A DNA stretch of 20,098 nt from Paramacrobiotus richtersi (lineage: Eukaryota; Tardigrada; Eutardigrada; Parachela; Macrobiotidae): the NCBI GenBank assembly GCA_034698045.1, contig JAQGAU010001285.1, positions 1-20,098 of the forward strand, written 5' to 3'. Positions 1 through 8,139 of this stretch are shown one piece after another (position 1 is the stretch's first letter; the number at the start of each line of letters is the position of its first letter). Position numbers and translations under genes: made by a program. The notes under the pieces were generated by a model. It was not told the origin of the DNA and ran no database searches. It saw nothing but the letters and a program-made list of their open reading frames with translations.

Positions 1-20
1 TAACCCAGGTTTTTCGGTGA

Positions 21-66
21 CCATGCCCGCTGGGCATGCCCATGGGCAGGGGCCATGCCCAGGTTT
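21..66. repeat. Palindromic CATGCCC/GGGCATG cluster
   Basis: Three ATGCCC words and two inverted GGGCA words alternate in about 40 bases. They include the perfect 12-bp palindrome TGCCCATGGGCA at 37-48 and the stem ATGCCC-gct-GGGCAT at 23-37. The word CCCAGGTTTT occurs on both sides (4-13 and 57-66). The stretch is much more GC-rich than what follows. It could be the edge of a repeat that continues left of the window. No gene is apparent from 1 to about 430. Confidence 0.5.
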
Positions 67-434
67 TAGACCCTGCCGTAGAAAGCAGTCGTAAGCGTTC
101 GGAGGACGAAATCTAACAACACGCTCAAGGTCGCTGCATTGTCACCTTTATACACACACATTATATTGAGCCCAACATTTGATTTAATTAATTTCCCTAC
201 GATATCATTAATATTAATACTGGAACACAGCTGAATCATCAATTTACCGATTCCAATGTTTTACCGCTTCACGGTAATGTATAAGGTAACGCCGGAGAAT
301 TATAACTAGACAGCTAACTTAATCTTATCAGTTCCAGCTCATGATGATCATGGTACGCCAGGTACGGTTTCCCGTCATGCGCTTTTAACCCGAAGCACGA
401 TTAAGCTTGGTAGCGGGCTCGGGAAATTGTGCGG

Positions 435-746
435 ATGCGTACCACTGTCTTCATCAGCACACTAGTTTGTTTCACGACTTCGCGGGGACCCAGTCCTACA
501 ACAGCAAGCTGGACAACACAACTAGTTACAGATACACTCGTCACTACGCGACCATTGCCGACAGTGTGTCTGCATATTTGTACCTCCGATTTGTATGCAA
601 CCCAGGAATGTGGAATTTACTGTTTTGTTGTGTACGCACAGGCCAAACGTTTCGAAGCCGTGAAAGACACGTCTGTAATTTTCGCCAAAGCACCGTTAGT
701 AATGAATTATGCAATATGCAGTTGCCACGTATCCTTACTTTGCTGA
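435..746 (+). CDS. Hypothetical small cysteine-containing, possibly secreted protein
   Basis: A 103-codon ORF starts at the ATG at 435. The N-terminus (MRTTVFISTLVCFTTSRG) resembles a short signal peptide. A Thr-rich linker follows (about residues 20-47), then a C-terminal part with CLHIC, ECGIYC and CSC cysteine pairs. I do not recognise the family. An antisense ORF overlaps its end (735-968, minus), and I see no paralogue in the window to test reading-frame conservation. The composition (secretory start, paired cysteines) favours this frame only weakly. It could equally be a chance ORF or one exon of a longer gene. Confidence 0.28.
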   Translation: MRTTVFISTLVCFTTSRGPSPTTASWTTQLVTDTLVTTRPLPTVCLHICTSDLYATQECGIYCFVVYAQAKRFEAVKDTSVIFAKAPLVMNYAICSCHVSLLC

Positions 747-1432
747 CTGGTCATCTTCCATACTTCCAGGAACAATCATCCACTTGTCGACAAATGTGAC
801 AAGAATTGTATAAGCAAACATGCCAAACATCCACGCCTGTAATCGCAAGTTCTTGCGAAACATAATGCTGTCAAAGCAGAAAATTACCAGAATCAAGAGA
901 CGCAAGCCGGGCGACGATCCCCGTGTTCTCAGTATGCTGTGTACAATTCTGACTAAAAGAAAGCGCAAAATCTGATAAGAATTATGAGACCAAACAAGTG
1001 CGGATTCAATGCGGTTGAACGAAATGCGGCGCGGTTCTGTTTAGCATGGATCCCTACGGCAGGAGCCAGCAGTTGCGCCCGTAAAAACGCATGGTAACTG
1101 CAAACGCGTCGCATATCCTCCAGCTGCCATTAATCTGCACTTGTTCCGTCTCATAATTCTTAGCAGATTTTGCGCTTTCTTTTGGTCCATCGCTAGGTAA
1201 GATTGATTCAGGATAAAAGAAATGCCAAGCGTTTCAGTCCTGTCAGAATTGAAGGTGCAAAAGCGTGCCGTTGCGAAGACTGGTTTCTGGTAACAGTGAT
1301 TTTCCCCCACAGTAGACCGTAAATCACTGTGAATATTCCAGTACCCCCGTGGTACGAGCACGCTGCCCATGTGCCGTTGCTATTACTTAGAGTGTGTCTT
1401 GAAATTGTGTTATAACGTATGCGATCACAGAA

Positions 1433-1559
1433 ATTGCATATCTGACCGTCCCGAAATATTCCGTTATAACGTACACAATCACATAACGCATGGCGATCAC
1501 ATATCGACGCGTCCGTAAATTACCACACTGTGATCACATACATCCGTGTCCGTAAATTC
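1433..1559 (+). repeat. Degenerate subterminal repeat, GATCACA...TCCGTAAATT
   Basis: Two close copies of a roughly 28-bp unit, GATCACATA followed by CG(C/T)GTCCGTAAATT, occupy about 1496-1522 and 1531-1558. A more diverged copy begins with GATCACAG at 1433. The core GACGCGTCCGTAAATT occurs again near the other end of the element at about 2954-2969. Such subterminal repeats are often transposase-binding sites in non-autonomous elements. That role is inferred here. Confidence 0.5.
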
Positions 1560-2190
1560 AGTTCGCGAATGACGTATGCGATCCTGCTAGTAACATATGC
1601 GATTACTAACAGAAAACACCAGTGTCCGCAAAATACCATCGTTACCATTATATGCGATATACGATTTCCATACAGCTCCGAGCAGCATGGAAAACGTGTT
1701 ATTCTGCTTCTTGCACAACATTTTTAATTTCACCCTGCTTGATTTCGATTTTTCGATTGCTCCCCAAGTTTTGGAATTACTGCTGAAGATTTGTATTATT
1801 GGATGACGGCAGCTAGATTGTACATTCTATTCTGATCTACCAGGAAAATCGTTAAAAAAAATTTGTTTGAAACTCCTGATCGATGATTAGCACCCACATC
1901 TCTAACACCCAAGCCATTCGTAATTAAAAATTCTCTTTACTTGTAGCAAGCATTGTTTTGATTTTGATTAGTGACTGGTATTGATGTAAGTTGTATTGTT
2001 CAGTTGTTTCCTGATGGCTTTTTAATCGTTTCGTTTGCATAGTTTCGTGTAATGTTGTTCTGGAATTTCGAAGTGTTTAATGGTGTTTTAGTCTCGCACT
2101 TTTGCTAAACTTTTACGAATATTCTGCTGTCTTTTTGTGCGCTCTCGCCTGTTATTGATAAACCAGATGGAATAAATGATGATCAGATCG

Positions 2191-2437
2191 TATTAATAAT
2201 AATATGAAATACTAGTACATACTAGTAGGTTCGTATAAGAAAAAGAAAAACAAAAAAATAATTTTACGGGAATTAAAAAGTCGCTGCCACCTTGGACGGT
2301 GGTAGCCGAGCTATCGATAACTTAGACAGCCGCACAGGGTGATTGAAGCAGCCGCTCGGGGTGGCTTAGGCAGCCGCTCCAGGTACCGCGACATGCGGTC
2401 TCGGCTGCAGTTGCCTTGGTATTATTAATAATAATAT
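2191..2437. repeat. GC-rich insert bounded by 15-bp direct repeats
   Basis: An identical 15-mer, TATTAATAATAATAT, occurs at 2191-2205 and 2423-2437. Between them lies a GC-rich segment, out of character with the AT-rich element around it. That segment carries three units of a CAGCCGC-centred repeat (about 2321-2341, 2342-2364, 2365-2383) and a CCACC...GGTGG hairpin (2287-2302). The layout suggests a small nested insertion with a target duplication. Slippage in an AT repeat could also make the flanking 15-mers. Confidence 0.4.
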
Positions 2438-3265
2438 TGTTGTTGTGGCATCTGCGCCACCGCTTGCTAACAATGTCTTCGGTTCAATGTAACAGTCGGA
2501 ACGAAGAAAGAACAAAGAAACCAAATAAAAATGAATATGTGATCGAGCATAAAAAACAGCATGCTACATCCAATTAAAAACTAAGAACATTCTAGTTGTA
2601 TTTACAGATAGAAGGCGCTGGTTAATTTCATTTGAAAATATTTTCTGGATGTGTGCCTATTGTTTCAAAGAATCTAACGGTTGAAATAGGTCTACTGAAA
2701 TTTAATTGTTGACTATTGAAATTAATTTTAATTTTTATATTACTTCGTTTCGAGTAGCACGGGAAAGAATATCAAAGAGATAAAGAACTCCTAAAAGAAA
2801 ATCCTGAAACATTTGCCAGTTTTAGAAAATTACACTGATATCTGATTTCAAGACACTAATAGTAGGTGAGGTAGCGTATACAATCGCAATGGCATGGCAT
2901 ACGTTATCGTGTAACGGATGTGATGATACACGCAGTTTTCGAAACTAACCGGGACGCGTCCGTAAATTCGACCGCTACCGTCATAACAGTTCAAACGTGA
3001 TCACGATCGCGATGTTTGAATTCAAGACACACTCTTAACATCGATGCACTACAGTACTGCAAATTTTTACTTGCGCGTACGCGTGATGACAAGAACAACC
3101 CAATCGATGCCACATAACGAAAAGAAACCTTTCGTCTACCACAGGGGCGTCAGCCATGTTCGCCATATCACAAGTTAAAAAACGAAATCAAGCTGCAAGA
3201 ACAAGTTGATCGAAAGTTAGAAAAGGCGGTACATTGTCGAAACATTCAACTGGTTCGAACCCATT

Positions 3266-3619
3266 GTGCCGCACAACATTCCGGCTAACTTACGCACTGA
3301 GATGTGCGTGCGTGCCTGGTTCCCCGTCTCACCCAGATTTACGCAATTGACGAAGCGCATCCAACAGCCGGTGCGCTCTGCCCTCCCACCTGGAACCCTT
3401 TCTCGAGAGGTTTTCATAGATGTGCTGAGCTTCCTTCAACCATTCAATGGCCTGCGGTACGGCACTGCGGTACGGCACTGCGCAAAAATATGGCTCGACG
3501 TGCGATCTGCTGACCACCGGCTGCTATCATATCGCAACTATCTGCTATGCTATCGCAACCAGCTTCTCCACCTTGCAGCAACCAGTGCGCGCGAGCCAGA
3601 TGTATGTTCGTACATATAG
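3266..3619 (+). CDS. Possible F-box-like ORF (uncertain)
   Basis: The open frame runs from 3266, with the first true ATG at 3302, to 3619. In the middle it reads SREVFIDVLSFLQPF, then LRY...VRHCAKIW. This matches the pattern of an F-box (P-x-E-V-F-x-D-V-L-x-F-L, a Leu, then Cys...Trp), the motif that binds Skp1 in SCF ubiquitin ligases. No substrate-binding repeats follow. The ORF is short, and two overlapping frames are open over the same stretch. A perfect 13-bp tandem duplication lies in the motif (3453-3478), and the frame needs both copies. It may be a decayed F-box gene, one exon, or chance. Confidence 0.22.
   Translation: MPHNIPANLRTEMCVRAWFPVSPRFTQLTKRIQQPVRSALPPGTLSREVFIDVLSFLQPFNGLRYGTAVRHCAKIWLDVRSADHRLLSYRNYLLCYRNQLLHLAATSAREPDVCSYI
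3453..3478 (+). repeat. 13-bp perfect tandem duplication
   Basis: TGCGGTACGGCAC occurs twice without a spacer (3453-3465, 3466-3478). A 13-bp insertion shifts the frame, so it changes which of the overlapping ORFs here is continuous. Confidence 0.85.
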
Positions 3620-3740
3620 TTCGTTGCGGCTATTACACGCACCTCTTCATACCGTCCCGCCTCTTTCAGCTCCCACAGCCGCCCAAACCCCAGGTGAAAG
3701 CGGCTGACTGCGCAACCGCAGGGGAATCGCATATTGACAT

Positions 3741-3774
3741 GTGGGGGAGGGGGGGGAGGGGGGGAGGGGGTGGG
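3741..3774 (+). other. G-run tract, possible G-quadruplex
   Basis: A nearly pure guanine run broken by single A or T bases contains four or more runs of at least five G. It could fold as a G-quadruplex, and it is also a place where assemblies and reads are unreliable. It lies about 130 bp left of the inverted repeat at 3871. No function can be assigned. Confidence 0.6.
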
Positions 3775-3870
3775 AATTAAAAATAGTTCCTTCGCAACGC
3801 TACTATCAACGATTTTCGTGGATTTGTTCACCTTACAACAACCAGGCAACCGCCCGAAATGCCGCTCATA

Positions 3871-3898
3871 TTGCTTTTGTTGACGTAACTGCCGTTTC
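3871..3898 (+). repeat. Left arm of 28-bp perfect inverted repeat bracketing the five-exon gene
   Basis: These 28 bases, starting TTGCTTTTGTTGACG, are the exact reverse complement of 8524-8551. Similarity continues imperfectly inward for about another 30 bp (20 of 29 positions match by eye). The four bases outside this arm are CATA (3867-3870). The same CATA follows the other arm (8552-8555). Confidence 0.75.
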
Positions 3899-4084
3899 TT
3901 GTGCGTTTGACGGCAAGCCTGGAATTTGTGTGGACTGTGGAGTGCATTTCACGCAGTTTCATCATTTGATGCGAATCAAAACAGTTTGATTTGAACTTAG
4001 CGAAATTATGTTGTAAACTTTGAACCAGCACCATAAAACTTTCCACTGCAATTCTGGGCTAAAAGTGCTTTTCTGTGAACGATT

Positions 4085-6603
4085 ATGCAACGAAAAATGC
4101 GGTCACAGGTCCACGGTATCCGTGGCGCTTCGTCGACTACGCCAGTCGCTACAAGTCGTCGTGTTGAATCTGTTGATCTTCCATCTGCAGCTTCTCCCAT
4201 TTGCTACAAAGACCTGCTCAAAGGACTTGGTTTGGAGTTTGAAGCCAGTCCTTCCAGCTGGCGTAGGGCTGTCGATCATTCGGTGGAAACTATTGTTTTT
4301 TTCCAGCTGGACCTGCGCGGCGACAGACCGCGTTTGAGCAAGAGCATTCTCATTCGCCCGGAGTCAGTTCGGGAAGGAAATGTGGAAAAGTTGTGCTTGG
4401 TGCCGTCTGTGTTTATTGGGAATGCTCTGCTGATGCCTTCACATGTCGAGAAGGCTGTGGGAGGAAGGTATCTGATGGACGGGGACGATCTCATGAAGCT
4501 GCTCGAGTATGTCAATAAACTGGATGTTCATGAAGAGACTGAGGGGGAGTCCGAAGAAGAATCGTGCGCCGAATCGAAAGCCACAAGTGCCAATACTTCC
4601 AGGAATATCCGCAGCAGGTAAGCACTAACATTCATTTACGACTCGTAAATTACGAGTAATCGAAAAACGCTGTCGAGAGTTTTCTGAAATTTGCTGTGGG
4701 GGACTTCTGTCCCTCTCCCCCCCCCCCTTTGCCCTAGACGCACCACTGGTTTTTCGGTCATATCCCTCGTTAATTTTGACAAGATTTCCTTCTATAACAA
4801 CCGTTTCGAAATCTGTGGTTGATGATTTTTGTTGCTGTTTCTTAGATGTGGCACACCGTATCCTATCGGCCCTTTTGGAGAGAATCATGTCAGGGATATC
4901 CGCTGCAGGAGCGGCAGTACGGAAGCATCCTTGGTTGACGAAGATGATCTTTCGAAAACGCGCTTCCACAACGGCATTCCTCCGACTCCCAGGACGACTA
5001 AGGCAGCACTTGACGTTCATTCGGAGGCAGAAGGCGAATCGGACGGAGAATCAGGACCGGGCAGATCCACGAATGTTCGCAGCAGGTAACCTGAAGAGAA
5101 ACTTCGTGGTCTGCGTTTGGGTGGAGGCGGAAGCCCGCGGGGCGACAGGGGTGGGGTGGGCGCCCGGGGCAGAAGGGAAATTAAAAATTCATTTTTTTAG
5201 AGTACTTAATTTTTCATCATAACAACACATAACAGCTTGGAAGGCCATTGAAGGGCGCTAAATTAAATGCTTTAAAAAATGATTTTTCAATTTCCTTCCA
5301 CCCACCCCCCTCATCCTGATTCCATCCCCGTGATGATCGCTGGGATGGAATTAGGACGAGGTAGGATTAAGTGGGGGGTCATTCACATTGAGTGATGCCA
5401 CTTAATTTGGTCTTATGGAAAACAAAGTTTTGGCTGTTTCCTAGATGTGGCACGCCGCATCCTACAGGCCATTTCGGAGAGAATCCTGTCAGCGGCATCC
5501 ACAGCAGTAGGGACAGATCAGAAGCGTCAGCAGTGACCTCGATCGGCGAAGGTGCTGTACCGGACACGGCATCACACAGCGGCCGTCCTTCTGCCGAAAG
5601 TGAGCCTGCGACACCTTTGGTTACGGGTGGGACTTGCTTTGTTCGCTAGATAACCATGGCAGAACTTGTTCTGCCAATCCCAGAGTGTACTAACTAGGTT
5701 GTTGTCTTGGTACCTTTAGGTAATGTTTCGATCGATGACGGCCAACCGCTGGAACCCGGTGGTCTGCGAGCCAGTACGCGCCGGCATAGTGCACGACTTA
5801 CTGCTCGTCAAGGTCTGCCAGGCGAATCAGCTGCTGCGAGTTCCAGTCAGCTGCTGCGCAGTACCAAGCGGAAAGACTCGCCACTTCCTCCTAAACGCAG
5901 CGCGAGCACACTGCGACCAAAGAAACGGGCTAGGGTGCAGAACACAGGCCGAGCGCGGCAGTACCGGGCGTCACGGGTATGGGATCCCCAGCAAGGGATG
6001 GCAGTACTGCAGCAGGGTAAGGCCATCAACAGCAGTGCATAGGTGCAACGGTACATGCATCGCAGCATACGCGTACGGCTGATTATATGGCAACGTTACC
6101 CGTTGACTATTAAGCAGTTTGTTGCAGAAGGTATGCGGACGCACATCAAGAACGTCGCAGCCAAGGGCTTCCGATGCTGGGAACATCCATGCTGCGGATT
6201 ATTACAGTTTGGAGGAGAGTCGGATTCTGTCTATCGGCACATTTATGGACAAGAGAGCCCTTCTGCTAAGAGTGCACCGCGGAGGGCGTGTAAACTGTAT
6301 CGAGAGGGTGAGACGACACGACGACGGTATTTACTGGGTTATCCACCGGCCGGTGCCATCCGTACCTTTCTTCTCGTCAATGCGGACGTGATCGACGTGA
6401 ATGTGCGGCAACAGGAACAGGTGTATAAACCGTCAGGATCACACTCCATGTGTATTGCCCCGGAGGATGTGGAGGAGGCGACAACGCTGACCGACTGGGT
6501 GGAGGCACTCAAGGTTGACGGGCGGCTTAGCGGACTAGCATCCATGGAGGAGATTCTGCAGTGCTTGCATGTGCAGGATCAGCAAGCGGCACAAACGAAG
6601 TGA
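4085..6603 (+). CDS. Five-exon gene, unrecognised probable nuclear protein with duplicated exon module
   Basis: My model has exons 4085-4617, 4846-5085, 5445-5626, 5720-6016 and 6128-6603. That is 1728 nt, or 575 residues plus a stop. Every junction is GT-AG and the phases agree (2, 2, 1, 1). Residues about 38-147 form a compact region with IVFFQLD and LSKSILI strands that I cannot name. Acidic patches (EGESEEES, EGESDGES) end exons 1 and 2. Exons 2 and 3 both open with CGTPxPxGxFGEN. Exon 4 is basic and disordered, with KRK (about 368) and PKKRARV (about 385), likely nuclear-localisation signals. Exon 5 ends in a regular hydrophobic/acidic tail. The start could instead be the in-frame ATG at 4097. 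The first half of exon 5 is also open in a second frame. The gene lies inside the 3871-8551 inverted repeat, so it may be transposon-borne or captured. Confidence 0.6.
4846..5626 (+). repeat. Tandem exon-module duplication inside the gene
   Basis: Exon 2 (4846-5085) and exon 3 (5445-5626) begin with nearly the same bases (ATGTGGCAC, then CCG, then CATCC or TATCC) after the same pyrimidine-rich acceptor (GCTGTTTCYTAG). The end of exon 1 and the end of exon 2 also match: LDVH, an acidic EGES run, N(I/V)RSR, then the donor CGCAGCAGGTAA. The duplicated unit is therefore acidic tail, donor, intron, acceptor and CGTP segment. Because both flanking introns are phase 2, adding a copy keeps the reading frame. 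Confidence 0.8.
5309..5361. repeat. Hairpin in intron 2
   Basis: Two 20-base arms (5309-5328 and 5342-5361) are reverse complements except at two positions, and both differences still allow G-U pairs in RNA. The loop is 13 bases. It lies in the intron about 85 bases before the exon 3 acceptor, so it could affect splicing. A miniature element remnant is an alternative. Confidence 0.6.
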
Positions 6604-6685
6604 AGTGAAGCCGGGTGCAGTGGTCAATAGTGTCTTCTGCTGTTGCACTGATTTATAGGTTGTTACTGTACTTCTCATGTAAGTG

Positions 6686-7062
6686 GAGGTTTGTAAGGGG
6701 TTGTAGCTGTCGATGTTGGTTGTCTTTTGCCTTCTCATGTAATGGTTTTAGTTGTCTGCTAAAGTGTTTCAAACGAGCCGAATTCTCGTATGAAATTGTT
6801 TTGTTGAGACTGCAGAAATGTTGCTCATCTTGTAAAAGTTAGTTTTACCGCGGACAGGGTCTAAAGGTGAATAAGAGCTTTGGACGCAACGCACATTTTC
6901 CGGCAAACGGCCACGCATCGAGAACCCCTCTTCCGATACGGCTTCACGCAGACCACAGAGGGAATTATTTGGTGGTTTATAAGAGGCTGTAGTTGTCCGA
7001 AGTTGATTGTCCTATGCTTTCGCGTTACCGGCATGTCCTCAATAGTTGTTGAGCAAGTGTTT
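6686..7062 (+). repeat. Diverged direct duplication downstream of the five-exon gene
   Basis: About 80-90 bases starting at 6684 (GGAGGTTTGTAAG) resemble the stretch starting at 6970 (GGTGGTTTATAAG). Similarity passes through GG(C/T)TGTAG(C/T)TGTC and TAGTTGT and ends near 6765 and 7062. Identity by eye is roughly three quarters to four fifths in the best 50 bases. It lies in the presumed 3' untranslated or flanking region; I see no coding role. Confidence 0.5.
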
Positions 7063-7160
7063 TCTTTATCCAAGTACATCGTTTGCAAGGGCAGTTCGAA
7101 TTATAGGCAGGCCTCTAACAGCCGGCCGGATCAGTGTCGGTGAGAAAATAACCTGGATCT

Positions 7161-7756
7161 TTAACCCTCGTTTTACGGCTCGTTTTTGAGACATGGAATA
7201 CGAGCTGGGTCTGGTCGACCCCACTGAAAGTTTAGCCGGGCAATGTGAGCGCATTGTAGTAGGATTTGTCTGCTAAATCGATCGCGCTGACTGGGTTAGA
7301 AAACACGCTTTCGTCATCAGTACTGGAAATCCGCGAGAAAGTTAACTGTATCCAGTGCTTTCTCACAGGTTGCGTTGGGAAACCAGCCCATGTATGTCCC
7401 AATGATTCCAGTGCTGCCTAAATTCAGCGCGATAACTTGCCGTATCGGTTTCAGCGCAGTTCTGTGCATAAAAACCTGCTCTACAAAACGATTTAAGGGT
7501 TTCTTGATCGAAGCTTCTGTAACCACTCTGTGCTCATTGAACCCAAGTCTGCTCGAAGTTGGGGTCAGGCTTACCCAAACGGCTAACTCACGAACCGGTG
7601 GTCAAGGAAGTTCGCATATTAGAGGAAACAGAAAGAGCGGAAATTCTTATTGTCAAACATGGGATTCTTGATCTTGCACTGTTGACCCACTATTTTTTGC
7701 AAATTTTTAAAGAATTAATAGGGTCAAAGGGACCCCATCCGTAAAACTAGGGTTAA
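7161..7756. mobile_element. piggyBac-like non-autonomous element (TTAA ends)
   Basis: Ends are TTAA-CCCTCGTTTTACGG (7161-7178) and CCGTAAAACTAGGG-TTAA (7739-7756). That is 14-bp inverted repeats with one mismatch, flanked on both sides by TTAA. TTAA target duplication and TIRs starting CCCT are the hallmarks of the piggyBac superfamily. Each end also carries a subterminal GGGTC-5 nt-GACCC hairpin (7207-7221 and 7721-7735), a feature often seen in piggyBac-like elements. At under 0.6 kb it cannot encode a transposase. Two short ORFs inside (7317-7526 minus, 7559-7744 plus) look protein-like but match nothing I recognise; they may be captured or eroded coding sequence. Confidence 0.75.
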
Positions 7757-7971
7757 GTGACACAAAACGAACTTACCGCCTGTGAAGCGCAAGACGGCTG
7801 AATTCCCGACCCCAGTTGGCTTCCTATGCTGGAAACGCTAGCTGGATATCAGGCGTCTCTGTCTATTCACGCAAACGGACACGAGCGAGGGCAGTTCGTA
7901 CCCTTATCCCGCCTTCGCGACAGGAAACAACGGCTCAGCAAAAAGCTGGACGATTCGGGGAATAGACACCG

Positions 7972-8139
7972 ATGCCCCGCGGACGGATAAACGGATATAA
8001 TTACGAGCTGTCCGGGACGCGTCATGCCCTGGCTAAGGATGATCGATTGGCTAGTGAGAATGGGGCCATTATCGATAACTACCGGGTACCGGCAGCCCTG
8101 ACCGTCGTGGCGCTGAAGGAGAGCGCCACCGGCACGTGA
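7972..8139 (+). CDS. Unrecognised 55-codon ORF, possibly an exon or relic
   Basis: The frame starts at ATG 7972 and ends at TGA 8137-8139. The translation is regular (NYELSGTRHALAKDDRL, then an IIDNYRVPAALTVVALKES stretch), with codon choice like the other coding exons here. Just upstream, in another frame, lies a 40-residue open stretch ending at 7990 (FVPLSRLRDRKQRLSKKLDD). The two could be one former coding region broken by an indel, or two exons. No family recognised. It lies inside the 3871-8551 inverted repeat, so it may belong to the same element. Confidence 0.25.
   Translation: MPRGRINGYNYELSGTRHALAKDDRLASENGAIIDNYRVPAALTVVALKESATGT

Larger units (their letters stand above)
1387..3037. 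mobile_element. Non-autonomous DNA transposon, PIF/Harbinger-like (TTA target duplication)
   Basis: The element proper is 1390-3034. Its ends are perfect 14-bp terminal inverted repeats, GAGTGTGTCTTGAA at 1390-1403 and its reverse complement at 3021-3034. Both ends abut the trinucleotide TTA (1387-1389 and 3035-3037), which reads as a 3-bp target-site duplication. A TWA duplication with TIRs beginning G-A/G-G-T-G-T is typical of PIF/Harbinger elements; that family call is inference. The 1.65 kb interior is AT-rich and has no long ORF, so this is a deletion derivative or MITE-like element. Subterminal GATCAC and TCCGTAAATT motifs recur near both ends. Confidence 0.62.

Noticed and set aside
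735..968. Minus-strand hydrophobic ORF and the neighbouring 1041-1370 minus ORF
   Set aside because: They overlap or adjoin the plus-strand candidate, have no motif, and show no splice or conservation support.
1621..1633. AGTGTCCGCAAAA shared with 9351-9363
   Set aside because: A 13-bp match without extended flank similarity is not enough to call a repeat.
3225..3275. GGTTCGAACCC resembling a tRNA T-loop
   Set aside because: The flanking bases form only a weak T-stem, and no acceptor, D or anticodon arm could be fitted upstream.
5723..6082. Alternative frame of exon 4 rich in cysteine and histidine
   Set aside because: It does not join the flanking exons in phase, whereas the basic frame does on both sides.
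7317..7526. Treating the minus ORF in the piggyBac-like element as transposase
   Set aside because: It is far too short and has no recognisable catalytic-core motif.
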